Shown: positions 22,730 to 31,308, numbered from the stretch's first letter. The stretch is 64,000 nt of DNA from Planctomycetaceae bacterium (GCA_017795105.1 CP051247.1:248001-312000); one strand, 5' to 3'. A program made the numbers and translations. The notes: generated by a model from the letters alone, not told the origin.

Positions 22730-22773
22730 GGTGGCTCAAGTGCGACGTGTGAAATCCGCAAACAGCCGTTTAA

Positions 22774-22784
22774 ACAATTATTGT
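22774..22784. promoter_or_regulatory. Possible MarR self-operator (ACAAT-T-ATTGT)
   Basis: A perfect 11-base inverted repeat, ACAAT-T-ATTGT, in an AT-rich patch 28 bases before the MarR-family start codon. MarR/OhrR-type proteins often bind such ACAAT-type palindromes next to their own promoters. The assignment rests on position and symmetry only. Confidence 0.35.
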
Positions 22785-22811
22785 CTTGACATTTCTCGAG
22801 CTGAAGGCAAA

Positions 22812-23315
22812 ATGACGCGCAGGAAAACGGATGGGAAGCAGGAACCGGCAATCCCGGCCTTCGATTCCACGGAACAGGAGACGTTCCTCAATCTCTGGCG
22901 GACTTACGACTGCCTGAAGGCGATCGAGGAACAGCTGTTCGGGCAATACAAGTTGACGGCCCAGCAGTACAACGCACTGCGACTGCTGCAAGCCGCGGCT
23001 CCCTCTCCGGTGCCTACCCTGGCACTCGGGAGAAGATTGATTACCCGGGCTCCTGACATCACGCGGATGTTGGATCGTCTGGAAAAACGGGGCCTGATTC
23101 AGCGAACACGACGTGTCGAGAATCGTCGCGTCGTCGAAGTGGAGCTGACAGAGGAGGGAGGAGAGCTGCTGACCAGCATGGCGGACTCAGTCCGCGAGAT
23201 GCACGAGCGGCAACTTTCTCACCTCACAACTCAGCAGCAGGAAGAGTTCGTCGCATTGCTTCGACTCGCCCGCAAGCCCCATGAAGACTCGAGTTGCGAC
23301 TGGCTGGAGAGCTAG
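22812..23315 (+). CDS. MarR-family transcriptional regulator
   Basis: 167 residues, a winged-helix regulator. The region LTAQQYNALRLLQAA starts the DNA-binding domain. TRAPDITRMLDRLEKRGLIQRTR is the recognition helix and start of the wing, VEVELTEEGGELL the strand after it, and the C-terminal helix mediates dimerisation. ATG 22812 was chosen because GAAGG sits five bases upstream and the upstream part of the open frame is not family-like. Close relatives sense phenols, oxidants or other small ligands. The next gene, 97 bp downstream, is a TauE/SafE-type exporter, a plausible target. A small palindrome lies in its promoter region. Confidence 0.9.
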   Translation: MTRRKTDGKQEPAIPAFDSTEQETFLNLWRTYDCLKAIEEQLFGQYKLTAQQYNALRLLQAAAPSPVPTLALGRRLITRAPDITRMLDRLEKRGLIQRTRRVENRRVVEVELTEEGGELLTSMADSVREMHERQLSHLTTQQQEEFVALLRLARKPHEDSSCDWLES

Positions 23316-23412
23316 TCGCCCGCTCGCTGCCAATCGCTCCTGCCGACCAGCCGCACGACGTCGCCGACGTCCTTCCGTTGTCATCTTCTTGGCTTAAGCA
23401 GGTTGGATTGTC

Positions 23413-24462
23413 ATGGCTGCCGCGACACGCAGATTTCCGTATCTCTGGCCGTTTCTTTTCTGGCTTGGAATCTTCTATACCGCCTGGCTGACTCTGGTCA
23501 TCGTCGGCGGCTATGCCGATACGGTGCGGTCTCACTGGCCGATAGCTGTTGCGATGTCGTTCGGGTCCTACATCGCGGGGTCGACTCCAATGGGCGGCGG
23601 GACCGTCGGGTTTCCGGTGCTGGTCCTGCTGTTCGACTTTCCGGGCAGTCTGGGACGCAATTTCGGACTCGCTGTCCAGTCGATTGGAATGGTGTCAGCC
23701 GGGATCTACATTTTTGCAGCGGGAATCCGCCTGAACTGGGGTATTCTGAAACCGGCCCTGGTTGGCTCTCTTGTCGGAACTCCACTCGGTGCGGCCTTCA
23801 TCGCCCCATACGTCCCCGATCTTTGGGTCAAACTGATCTTTGGCATCGTCTGGGCCAGCTTCGGGATCATGCATTTGATCAAGCTGCGAGAGCTCGTCGC
23901 GGCCGAGGGGATCAGTGATCACTGGAAAGCCAGAGAGAACGCGATCGGACTGGCCGTCGGATTCACCGGGGGGATTGTTTCGTCGATTACCGGCGTCGGA
24001 ATCGACATGATGATCTACGCGACTCTTGTCCTGTTATTCCGGGCCGATCTGAAAACGGCCATTCCGACTTCTGTTGTGCTCATGGCGTTCACCTCGGTGA
24101 TCGGGATTGGCAGCAACGTCGGTCTGGCCCGCCTGCTACCGGCCACTTTTGCGATTGATCCGGAGGTCTTTGCCAACTGGCTGGCGGCGGCTCCGATCGT
24201 CGCCCTGGGAGCTCCGTTGGGAGCCATTGTCGTGAACCTGATTTCCCGCACGCCGACTCTCATCCTGGTTTCGCTTCTCTGCATCGGGCAGTTTATCTGG
24301 ACGATCGCTTCTGAAGGGGTGAGCGGCGGGGCACTCGTGGCTTCGGTCCTGGCCGTCGTGGGAATGAATATCGTGTTCCACTTTCTCTATCTCAGTGGAT
24401 CGGCAACATCGCTGCCGGAAGTGGAACCCGCGATTCCCATCCTCGCTGAGCAGGACGCATAG
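23413..24462 (+). CDS. TauE/SafE-family membrane exporter
   Basis: 349 residues with about nine membrane helices. The two family half-repeats are visible: GSTPMGGGTVGFPVLVL near residue 56 and FTGGIVSSITGVGIDMM near residue 186. Between them lies a large loop beginning DHWKAREN. TauE/SafE proteins export small anions such as sulfite, sulfoacetate or organosulfonates; the substrate here is unknown. It starts 97 bp after the MarR gene on the same strand and could be under its control. The ATG is not preceded by a strong ribosome-binding site (GCAGGTTGG). Confidence 0.9.
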   Translation: MAAATRRFPYLWPFLFWLGIFYTAWLTLVIVGGYADTVRSHWPIAVAMSFGSYIAGSTPMGGGTVGFPVLVLLFDFPGSLGRNFGLAVQSIGMVSAGIYIFAAGIRLNWGILKPALVGSLVGTPLGAAFIAPYVPDLWVKLIFGIVWASFGIMHLIKLRELVAAEGISDHWKARENAIGLAVGFTGGIVSSITGVGIDMMIYATLVLLFRADLKTAIPTSVVLMAFTSVIGIGSNVGLARLLPATFAIDPEVFANWLAAAPIVALGAPLGAIVVNLISRTPTLILVSLLCIGQFIWTIASEGVSGGALVASVLAVVGMNIVFHFLYLSGSATSLPEVEPAIPILAEQDA

Positions 24463-24464
24463 AC

Positions 24465-24507
24465 GTAAAGAAAGCCGTCGTCCGGTGCTTCATACCAGAC
24501 GACGGCT
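24465..24507 (-). terminator. Intrinsic terminator, mainly minus strand
   Basis: A perfect 10-bp stem (24473-24482 with 24498-24507, AGCCGTCGTC/GACGACGGCT). Read on the minus strand it is followed by TTCTTTACG, a T-rich end, so it best ends transcripts of the small coiled-coil gene. On the plus strand it could also act after the TauE gene, with a poor T-run. The edge sequence GTAAAGAAAGCCG recurs at 34983-34995. Confidence 0.72.
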
Positions 24508-24575
24508 CTCTCATTTGGAGCAGGCCACATTCAGGCGAGGATCAAGTCAACAGGGCCACAATGCTCCAGTCCGAT

Positions 24576-24815
24576 TCAACTGTGCGTATGAGCGGCATCG
24601 CACGGCTCGATCAACCCGGGTGCAGTCATGTGGACGATGTCCAGCAGAGCTTCGTACCGTTTTTCCATCTGACGAATCAGTTGATCCCATTCCCGGCGAC
24701 TGTCGGTCGAAGCTTTATTCGCTTTCGTCCGGACAATCTCCAGCTGACTCTCGAGCAGATGAAGCCGATGTGCGATGTTTGGTGCGGGACTCATTTCTCC
24801 CATCCTTTGTTTCAT
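24576..24815 (-). CDS. Small coiled-coil protein of unknown function
   Basis: Up to 79 residues; I do not recognise a family. Most of it is a predicted amphipathic helix (HRLHLLESQLEIVRTKANKA, then REWDQLIRQMEKRYEALLDI), ending in a His/Thr-rich tail. Three ATG codons lie close together (24815, 24803, 24794), and a GGGAG overlaps the second and precedes the third, so the exact start is uncertain. A terminator follows 68 bases after the stop. It lies beside two small membrane-stress genes on the same strand. Coding status rests on composition and a downstream terminator. Confidence 0.5.
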   Translation of the reverse strand: MKQRMGEMSPAPNIAHRLHLLESQLEIVRTKANKASTDSRREWDQLIRQMEKRYEALLDIVHMTAPGLIEPCDAAHTHS

Positions 24816-24908
24816 CGAAGGGTTACCATCCTCACCCTTCAGCTCATAACACGAATGTTTCGATAACCGGCTCAGGTCACGCTCCCGATCCCAGCCGGCC
24901 TGTATCCG

Positions 24909-25100
24909 TTACTTCTTGGCGATAATGTAGACAGCGTGAACGATCCCCGGGATATAACCCAGAATCGTCAGCAGGATGTTCAACCAGAAGTGAAAGCCAA
25001 GACCCACTTCGAAGAAGACACCCACCGGTGGTAGAAAGATTGCCAGCAGCAGTTTCACAAAATCGCCGGCGACAGAATCGCGTGGTGTAGCAGTACTCAT
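24909..25100 (-). CDS. Pmp3/UPF0057-type small membrane protein
   Basis: 63 residues with two membrane helices: LLLAIFLPPVGVFFEVG and FWLNILLTILGYIPGIVHAVYII. These match the Pmp3/YqaE (UPF0057) family, including the FLPP(V/L)GVFFEVG motif and the LGYIPGIVHA segment. Members are induced by salt, cold or membrane stress and are thought to affect membrane potential or ion leakage. ATG 25100 was chosen over the ATG 18 bases earlier because GGAG lies six to seven bases upstream. The DUF1328 gene lies upstream on the same strand, with a strong hairpin between them. Confidence 0.93.
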   Translation of the reverse strand: MSTATPRDSVAGDFVKLLLAIFLPPVGVFFEVGLGFHFWLNILLTILGYIPGIVHAVYIIAKK

Positions 25101-25137
25101 TGTCGTCTCCTCTCTCAATGACTGTGATCGGTTTCCC

Positions 25138-25168
25138 GCTGACGCCCTCCGCCATGGAGGGCGTCAGC
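25138..25168. repeat. Strong 13-bp hairpin between two small membrane genes
   Basis: A perfect inverted repeat with 13-bp arms (25138-25150 and 25156-25168, GCTGACGCCCTCC/GGAGGGCGTCAGC) and a five-base loop. No T-run follows on either strand, so it is not a normal intrinsic terminator. It sits between the DUF1328 stop and the Pmp3 start and could be an mRNA-stabilising or processing hairpin. Confidence 0.7.
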
Positions 25169-25183
25169 ATGAGCGGCTATGCG

Positions 25184-25348
25184 TCAGACCGCAGAGCGAC
25201 GTCCGATCAGCAGTGAGGCGATGAACATCACCAGGAAAACGACAAACAGAATCTTGGCAATCCCGGCCGAAGTACCGGCGACACCACCAAATCCCAGAGC
25301 AGCTGCGATGAGTGCAATAACCAGAAATGTCAGAGCCCAACTTAACAT
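25184..25348 (-). CDS. DUF1328 (YtjA/UPF0391) small membrane protein
   Basis: 54 residues, starting [20 protein letters not shown] and ending [10 protein letters not shown], with two membrane helices around the small loop [11 protein letters not shown]. These match the DUF1328/UPF0391 family closely in length and sequence. GGGAG lies six bases before the ATG. The family's role is unknown; it is often induced by envelope or osmotic stress. With the Pmp3-like gene 83 bp downstream it probably forms a stress-responsive pair. Confidence 0.93.
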   Translation of the reverse strand: MLSWALTFLVIALIAAALGFGGVAGTSAGIAKILFVVFLVMFIASLLIGRRSAV

Positions 25349-25781
25349 GACAATCTCCCAAAGTCAGAGTTTGATAACGCTTGAGACAACCTCGCGTCTG
25401 ATCAGGAGAAGATGCATGAGCCGTGCCAAAGTTGTTTTTCCCGGTTTTTGAGGCCTATTCCGGAGCGTTTCCCAGTTTCCTGATCGCTGAGCAACCAGAT
25501 CTGTCAGAAAGCCGTCCTTTTCGGTGAATTCTCCACTCGCGTGACTGTCCGGCTAAACCGGAGTTCATCTCCGATGACGAGCGAAGTCCTGCAAATCAGG
25601 GAAAGTCGGCCGGTTCCCGCATTATTCGCGTTGAGTTCAGGATTTCCCCACGCAAGAATGGGGGACCAATCTCAGCAACTGCTTTGCAATGTGAGAGCCG
25701 GGCCCTCGACCTCACTGAAAATGACCTTTCCGTACCTCGGCCAATGCTCAATAATTCGGCCGCCTCGGACCTCATCACTCG
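25349..25781. other. Divergent intergenic region, DUF1328 / CAP protein
   Basis: These 433 bases separate the divergent DUF1328 gene and the CAP/FG-GAP protein gene. No gene, clear promoter pair or long repeat is recognised. Confidence 0.4.
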
Positions 25782-27971
25782 ATGACTACACTCGTTTATT
25801 TCGGACTCGCGCTTATGTCGTTCTTGTGGACATTGACCGCCTCGGTCGAGAATCTGCTCCATAACCAGTTCACGCCGCGTCGTTCTTTCTCGCGTCGTGT
25901 TTCGATTCCCTACCGTCAGGTCTTTGAACAACCGCAGGCAGAGACACTCGAAAGCCGAACGATGATGTCGGCGGTCGACCTGACGGCTCGTGAGCAGTTG
26001 CTGCTGGAACTGATCAACCGGGCACGTATGGATCCGGGGGCTGAAGCGGCTCGCTACGAGATCGATCTGAACCAGGGTCTGAATCCCGGGACAATCTCCG
26101 ATACCGCCAAGCCTGCACTGGCGCCGAATCAGGCCCTGCTGAACGCCGCTCGCTCGCACTCCGACGACATGCTGGCTCGTGATTACTTCGATCACGACTC
26201 TCCCGAGGGAACGACGCCGGGAAGCCGGGCGTCGTCTGCCGGGTATTCGAATTACAATATCGTCGGCGAGAACATTTCATGGGGCGGCTCGACCGGTCAG
26301 ATCGATGAAGATGCTCACGTCTACGAACGGCATCGCCGTCTCTTCCTCAGCAGCGGGCATCGGACGAACATGCTCGATGACCGGCATCGCGAAGTTGGAA
26401 CCGGCGTGCGCTACGGCCTCTACACAGACGACGGCACGACCTACAACGCCTCGATGGTGACCGAACTGTTCGGCGGAAAGTTCTATACCGACAACTTCAT
26501 CACCGGCGTCGCCTTCACCGACGCCACCAGCGGAGCTGACAACGACGATTTCTACACGATTGGCGAAGCCTTCGGCGGCGGAACTGTCCGGGCTACGAAT
26601 GTCGCTTCTGGAGCCGAGTATTCCGATATGGTCGGTACGGCCGGCGGCTACTCGCTGCAGGTTCCCGATGGCACGTACAACGTGACGATGACGGGCCCGA
26701 ACGGCGATGTCACCTACATTGTGACCAACGTTGTCGTGAACGGCGAAAACGTGAAAGTCGACTTCGAAACGACCACGGCTACGGTCCAGGAAGAGACGCG
26801 AGATCCGACTCAACTCGGTCTGGTCGGGTTTGTGAATGGCAACTGGTGGATGGCCGACACCGAAGCCGACGGCGAATACTCCAACCATGTCGCAGCTTCT
26901 GGTCCGGCCAACACGTTCCAGAAAGTCGTCCAGGGCGATTTCAACGGGGACAACATCGAGGATGTCGCGGTCTGGCTGAATAGCGGCGAATGGCAGGTCG
27001 GAATCAGCAACGGCCAGGGCCAGTTCAATTTCTCAGCCTGGACCACCTGGACTCATCCCGCCATTAAAGAAGTCCATGTCGGCGACTTTAACGACGATGG
27101 ACGCGATGACATCATCGGTCTGTTCAAGAGCGGCAATCGCGGGCGCTGGTGGGTCGCGACGTCGACCGGTCAACAGTTCTTGAATCGCCACTGGGGTGAC
27201 TACGGCAACTACGACGGGATCAACACGGTTCTGGCCGGAAACTTCGATGGCCTCAAAGGTGATGACCTCGCAGTCGTCGCGAGTTCCGGTGTTGTCTGGA
27301 TGGTCAAGACTAGCAATACCCGTTTTCAGTATCTGAACTCGCATCGCTGGACTCTGTCCAACGGTTTTGAGTTTGCCCAGGTTGGGAACTTCAATGGCGA
27401 TACGCGAGACGACATCCTGGCGGTCTTCGGCACGGGACGGAATCGCAGCATCTTCGTCGCCAAGTCGCTCGGCCCTGCCGATGGCTTCTACAGCAGCAAC
27501 TGGACGAACTTGACGGTCACACAGTCGCTCGATGCCGTTGCCGTCGGCGATTTCGATGGCGATGGCCGCGACAACGTCGCTACGCTCCTGAACGGCACCA
27601 AACTCTGGTATGGAGAGTCCGACGGACGCAGCTTCAGCATGCGATTCGGCATGACCTGGAGTCAGGTCGGGCAGGGGATGGACGACCTAGCCGTCGGCGA
27701 CAGCAATGGCGATGGTCTGGCCGATATCGTGGCCCGAGCAGACAATGGCTACTGGTATGCGGCTGAATCGACCGGATCGTCGTTCTCAAACTATCCGCTC
27801 GTTCGCTGGGCTCCGAATGCAAGCTGGGGACATGTGATGATCGGATCCTTCCTGTCGCCGGTGAATCCGCCGCAGGCGGTCGCCGAAGCCCCCACAACGG
27901 GAACATTCTCATCCAGTGAAGATGAAGTCTTCGGAGATCCTGCGTTGCTCGACCTGCTGCAGAACGTCTAG
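25782..27971 (+). CDS. Secreted CAP-domain protein with FG-GAP/VCBS repeats
   Basis: 729 residues, extracellular or surface. A hydrophobic N-terminal stretch and the motif AETLESRTMMSA (about residues 50-61) match the planctomycete extracellular-protein signal. Residues ~65-230 form a CAP (SCP/PR1-like) domain: LINRARMDPGAEAARY, HSDDMLARDYFDHDSPEG, GENISWG and SSGHRTNMLDD. A transthyretin-like beta domain follows (about 235-330). Then come at least six FG-GAP/VCBS-type repeats with calcium-loop motifs such as GDFNGDNIEDVAVW and GDFDGDGRDNVATLL. CAP proteins bind or cleave various ligands; the propeller-like repeats suggest adhesion. Start is uncertain: ATG 25815 is an alternative, and neither has a clear ribosome-binding site. 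Confidence 0.9.
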   Translation: MTTLVYFGLALMSFLWTLTASVENLLHNQFTPRRSFSRRVSIPYRQVFEQPQAETLESRTMMSAVDLTAREQLLLELINRARMDPGAEAARYEIDLNQGLNPGTISDTAKPALAPNQALLNAARSHSDDMLARDYFDHDSPEGTTPGSRASSAGYSNYNIVGENISWGGSTGQIDEDAHVYERHRRLFLSSGHRTNMLDDRHREVGTGVRYGLYTDDGTTYNASMVTELFGGKFYTDNFITGVAFTDATSGADNDDFYTIGEAFGGGTVRATNVASGAEYSDMVGTAGGYSLQVPDGTYNVTMTGPNGDVTYIVTNVVVNGENVKVDFETTTATVQEETRDPTQLGLVGFVNGNWWMADTEADGEYSNHVAASGPANTFQKVVQGDFNGDNIEDVAVWLNSGEWQVGISNGQGQFNFSAWTTWTHPAIKEVHVGDFNDDGRDDIIGLFKSGNRGRWWVATSTGQQFLNRHWGDYGNYDGINTVLAGNFDGLKGDDLAVVASSGVVWMVKTSNTRFQYLNSHRWTLSNGFEFAQVGNFNGDTRDDILAVFGTGRNRSIFVAKSLGPADGFYSSNWTNLTVTQSLDAVAVGDFDGDGRDNVATLLNGTKLWYGESDGRSFSMRFGMTWSQVGQGMDDLAVGDSNGDGLADIVARADNGYWYAAESTGSSFSNYPLVRWAPNASWGHVMIGSFLSPVNPPQAVAEAPTTGTFSSSEDEVFGDPALLDLLQNV

Positions 27972-28084
27972 AGCAGATCGCTCAAGCTTTCGCCTGTAAC
28001 GAGTCAACTCATGTAGACGAACCGGCTACACCATCCAGCAAACGGCTCCAGGTCGTATCGCGATCGCGAGATGAAAGTCCGACA

Positions 28085-28396
28085 ATGTCCGAAGCCGCCA
28101 GCAATATCGTGACCATCACTTACTGCACGCAGTGTCGCTGGATGCTGCGTGCGGCGTGGATGGCCCAGGAGCTGTTGACAACTTTCGAGTCGGAATTAGC
28201 GGAAGTCCGATTGCGTCCGGGCACGGGCGGCGTATTCGAAGTTGTTGCGAATGGAACAACGGTCTGGTCTCGGTCCGCCGAAGGTCGGTTTCCCGATGTC
28301 AAAGAGTTGAAGCAGCGAGTTCGTGATCAGGTCGCGCCAGGAAGAAACCTGGGCCACACCGACACGACTTCGGCTGCTCGTCGAGAAGGCGAATAG
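28085..28396 (+). CDS. SelT/SelW/SelH-family (Rdx) thioredoxin-like protein
   Basis: 103 residues. A CxxC redox motif near the N-terminus (TYCTQCRWMLRAAWMAQELL, Cys14 and Cys17) is followed by the thioredoxin-like beta-alpha pattern and the family segments LRPGTGGVFEV and RFPDVKELKQRVRD. Bacterial Rdx proteins replace selenocysteine with cysteine, as here. The substrate is unknown. The last ~17 residues (RNLGHTDTTSAARREGE) extend past the family core. It ends three bases before the convergent gatA gene. Confidence 0.9.
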   Translation: MSEAASNIVTITYCTQCRWMLRAAWMAQELLTTFESELAEVRLRPGTGGVFEVVANGTTVWSRSAEGRFPDVKELKQRVRDQVAPGRNLGHTDTTSAARREGE

Positions 28397-28399
28397 GCG

Positions 28400-29857
28400 T
28401 CAAACGCTCGGCATCGAATCGTGCCAGGGGCGCTCGAGCTCGAACATGCGAGCGGCCCGCAGAAGCTTTTCCTCACCCAGCTTTGGACCGATCAACTGCG
28501 TTCCCAACGGCAATCCGTCATCGGTGAAACCGCACGGGATCGACATCGCCGGGATTCCGGAGAGATTCGCCCCAATTGTGAAGATGTCGGCCATATACAT
28601 CTGAAGGGGATCGTCGACAAACTCACCCCGCCGAAACGCCGGTCCCGGCGTGACCGGACCGATCAGTAGATCGACCTTCTCGAAGGCATCGTGATAGTCT
28701 TTCTGAATCAGGCGTCGAACCTTCTGTGCCTTCAGATAGTAGGCATCGTAGTAGCCTGAAGACAACGCGTAGCAGCCGAGCATAATGCGGCGTTTCACTT
28801 CGGGGCCGAAGCCTTCCGTGCGCGAGTTCGCATACAGCTGCTGAAGATTGCCATAAGACTCTGCCCGATGCCCATAATGAATGCCATCGTAACGCGAGAG
28901 ATTACTCGAAGCCTCCGACGGCGCGATGATGTAGTACGTCGCGACGCAGTATTCCGAATGAGGCAGGTGCACCGGAACGATCTCTGCTCCAAGCTTGCGG
29001 TAGACATCGACGGACGCCGTGACCGCCTGCTTCACGCTGTCATCGACTCCTTCGCCAAACCAGTCTTCCACAACGCCCAGCTTGAGATTCTCCAACGGTC
29101 GGTCGAGCGACGCGAGATAATCAGGAACGGGCTCGTTGAGGGACGTCGAGTCGAGCGGGTCGTGTCCAGAGATCACCTGAAGCAGGGCGGCTGAACCGTA
29201 GACATCGCGGGAGAAGGGCCCGATCTGATCGAGAGAGCTCGCGAAGGCAACCAGGCCATATCGCGACACGCGCCCATAGGTCGGCTTCATCCCGACGACA
29301 CCGCAGAAAGCAGCCGGCTGACGGATCGAACCGCCTGTATCGCTTCCCAACGCCAGCGGCGCCAACCCGCCGGCGACCGCAGCAGCTGAACCGCCCGACG
29401 AGCCTCCCGGGACACAGTCGAGATTCCAGGGGTTACTCGTCTTGCCGAGAGCCGAGTTCTCAGTGGACGAGCCCATGGCAAACTCGTCCATGTTGGTTTT
29501 GCCGAGCAGAACTGCTCCGGCGTCCTTGAGCTTGCGAATCACCGTCGCGTCATAGGGCGAACGATACTCTCCGAGCATCTGTGAAGCACACGACGTCACT
29601 GAGTCGACATCGCAGATGTTGTCTTTGATCGCGACCGGAATCCCGGCCAGTGGCGATTCCGCGTCGACAGTCTCCGCTCCCGCTTTCCGCACTCCATCAG
29701 CATCGAAATGCAGAAACGCCCCGATACTGGAGTCCCTGGTCGAGATCTGTTCGGCGAAATGGCCGGCGAGATCTGAGCGAGTGAGAGTGTTCGACTGCAA
29801 CTGTTCGACACATTGCCGGGTGGTACTCGGGACTGCGGACACGAACGTACTTTCCAT
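28400..29857 (-). CDS. gatA: Glu/Asp-tRNA amidotransferase subunit A
   Basis: 485 residues. The amidase subunit of the GatCAB complex, which converts misacylated Glu-tRNA(Gln) or Asp-tRNA(Asn) to the correct amidated form and supplies ammonia by hydrolysing glutamine. The amidase-signature triad is visible: Lys78 in VAIKDN, the cis-Ser near 153 in GGSSGGSAAAV, and the nucleophile Ser177 in GSDTGGSIRQPA. FCGVVGMKPTYGRVSRYGL is the typical downstream block. gatB and gatC are not beside it. Length is normal for the family (about 485). Confidence 0.97.
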   Translation of the reverse strand: MESTFVSAVPSTTRQCVEQLQSNTLTRSDLAGHFAEQISTRDSSIGAFLHFDADGVRKAGAETVDAESPLAGIPVAIKDNICDVDSVTSCASQMLGEYRSPYDATVIRKLKDAGAVLLGKTNMDEFAMGSSTENSALGKTSNPWNLDCVPGGSSGGSAAAVAGGLAPLALGSDTGGSIRQPAAFCGVVGMKPTYGRVSRYGLVAFASSLDQIGPFSRDVYGSAALLQVISGHDPLDSTSLNEPVPDYLASLDRPLENLKLGVVEDWFGEGVDDSVKQAVTASVDVYRKLGAEIVPVHLPHSEYCVATYYIIAPSEASSNLSRYDGIHYGHRAESYGNLQQLYANSRTEGFGPEVKRRIMLGCYALSSGYYDAYYLKAQKVRRLIQKDYHDAFEKVDLLIGPVTPGPAFRRGEFVDDPLQMYMADIFTIGANLSGIPAMSIPCGFTDDGLPLGTQLIGPKLGEEKLLRAARMFELERPWHDSMPSV

Positions 29858-29995
29858 CCAGTTCTGAAGCGATATCGGACTGATCGATCGACTCCGCCAT
29901 GAAATCGGAAACGACCGGGCTTTCTAAAAAGAGAAACTGAGTCTAGTTGTTTCGGCAGCAATGTCGAGGCACCGTGCCGAACCGGATGTGAGGCC

Positions 29996-30034
29996 AAAAA
30001 AAGACCCGCTGCGGGACGAATCCCGAGCGGGTCC
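29996..30034 (-). terminator. Intrinsic terminator of the 30069-30596 gene
   Basis: On the minus strand a GC-rich stem (GACCCGCT/AGCGGGTC at 30004-30011 and 30027-30034, continued inward by CGGGA/TCCCG) is followed by eight T residues (plus strand A-run 29996-30003). It lies 34 bases past the stop of the secreted protein gene and insulates gatA. Confidence 0.88.
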
Positions 30035-30068
30035 ATTGAGGAGGTTCCTCGTTGTATTCAGAGACGCA

Positions 30069-30596
30069 TTACGGCTGCACGACGACGTATCGCTGTGCGT
30101 TGCCAACCTGCACTGGCAGATAATAGACGCCCTGAGCCATCAAATAGCTGATGCCGTTTCGATTCTCGCTAACAGCCCCATTGGGCAGGCTTTCGACAAT
30201 CGTTCCCGGAACCGGTTTCTGAACCGTAGTCTGGGCTGGCTGCGAGCCGCTGAACTGCTGTTGCTGAGGCGCTGTTGTTTGCGGCTGAGAATAGCCGAGG
30301 CTCGGTGCAGCCGGAGCCGGATGATACGCAGGCGGCGGAGACATATAGTAGATGTCCCGATGAACGACCGGCGGATGATCGTAAATCACAACCGGCGGCG
30401 GAGCGTGATGATGAATGACGTGGCGACGTGGCGGCGGCGATGCCAGCAGGCCCGCAACCGCTCCCACAGCGAACCCGACGGCCGCCGAAGCTCCACATCC
30501 TCCGTGATGATGTCCGCCCCCAGCCTGAGCCGAAGGCACGAACAGAGCGAGCATGAGTCCAGCCGAAACGGCGGCTGAAGTAAGACGAGTCTTCAT
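30069..30596 (-). CDS. Secreted His/Pro/Gln-rich protein, DUF6515-like C-terminus
   Basis: 175 residues. A clear signal peptide (LTSAAVSAGLMLALFVPSAQA) is followed by GGGHHHGGC, a short hydrophobic segment (VGFAVGAVAGLLAS), and a low-complexity Pro/His/Tyr region (IHHHAPPPVVIYDHPP) that could bind metal. The C-terminus has a conserved-looking fold: VESLPNGAVSENRNGISYLMAQGVYYLPVQ through YVVVQP. This resembles the DUF6515 type of small beta domains in surface proteins. ATG 30596 was chosen because AAGGA sits seven bases upstream; an upstream in-frame start adds 12 residues before the signal peptide. Function is unknown. Confidence 0.75.
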   Translation of the reverse strand: MKTRLTSAAVSAGLMLALFVPSAQAGGGHHHGGCGASAAVGFAVGAVAGLLASPPPRRHVIHHHAPPPVVIYDHPPVVHRDIYYMSPPPAYHPAPAAPSLGYSQPQTTAPQQQQFSGSQPAQTTVQKPVPGTIVESLPNGAVSENRNGISYLMAQGVYYLPVQVGNAQRYVVVQP

Positions 30597-30897
30597 TGGA
30601 ATTCCTTTTCTCCCCGTTAAACAGACCGACACCCGTCGGTCCCCACCGGTTAACGCATCCCCCTGATGCGCGGCGAACCCATGGCTCGAAGCCGGTGTAG
30701 CGGGGTTAATATCAGAATTTCCCAGACGCGGCGAGAGCAGTTTGAAGCGACTTAAAGTGAAATCATGAACTGTCGGGGAAATCCCTAAAGAAATCCGCCC
30801 AAAGACCTCGGCCTCCGGAAGAATACGGATTCCGGCGTCCCAACCCGTGGATTACAGGATGAACCGCCCGGAGATAGCCGATGAAAGGAATAAAAAT
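30597..30897. other. Divergent intergenic region, small secreted protein / two-helix protein
   Basis: About 300 bases containing the promoter of the minus-strand secreted protein. No gene or strong repeat is recognised. The plus-strand promoter at its right edge is listed separately. Confidence 0.4.
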
Positions 30898-30926
30898 TTG
30901 ACAATACGTCGGCGATGCGGCAGAAT
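30898..30926 (+). promoter_or_regulatory. Sigma-70-like promoter of the 31000-31308 gene
   Basis: A perfect -35 box TTGACA (30898-30903), a 17-base spacer and CAGAAT (30921-30926, four of six matches to TATAAT). It lies about 75 bases before a start codon that has a good ribosome-binding site (AAGGTGG). Confidence 0.5.
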
Positions 30927-30999
30927 GCAGAGACCTTTCCGTCGGCTTACCCTGATGGAACGTACACCCACTTCTCAATTTCACCAAGGTGGACGTTGA

Positions 31000-31308
31000 A
31001 TGAAATTCTTCCAGCACGACGCTCCTTCTTCCGACTCCCGCCCCACTGCTTCCCCTCAACTGATTGAACTGACTCTGACAACTCTCGGAATCACCGCTCT
31101 GATTGCCGGCCTGATGATCATGCCGAGCCTGGGCCTGAGCACCGCAGGGTTTTATCTCGGACTGCTGAGCCTCGTCGCCTTCCTGGCGATGTCGATCTTC
31201 GCAGGCCGCATGCTGGCCGAACGTGCTGCCCTGGCACGCCAGAAGTGTCCCGTTCGCAACCCGGCTCAAGAACTGGCCCGACAGTATCAGGAACGCCACC
31301 ACGGCTGA
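31000..31308 (+). CDS. Small two-helix membrane protein of unknown function
   Basis: 102 residues. The N-terminal ~20 residues are polar (Ser/Asp/Pro-rich). Two membrane helices follow (TTLGITALIAGLMIMPSLGL and FYLGLLSLVAFLAMSIFAG), and then a basic and polar C-terminal tail (ARQKCPVRNPAQELARQYQE). AAGGTGG lies nine bases before the ATG, and a sigma-70-like promoter is upstream. I do not recognise a family. The two-helix plan suggests an inner-membrane anchor or a small modulator, but this is inference. Confidence 0.72.
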   Translation: MKFFQHDAPSSDSRPTASPQLIELTLTTLGITALIAGLMIMPSLGLSTAGFYLGLLSLVAFLAMSIFAGRMLAERAALARQKCPVRNPAQELARQYQERHHG

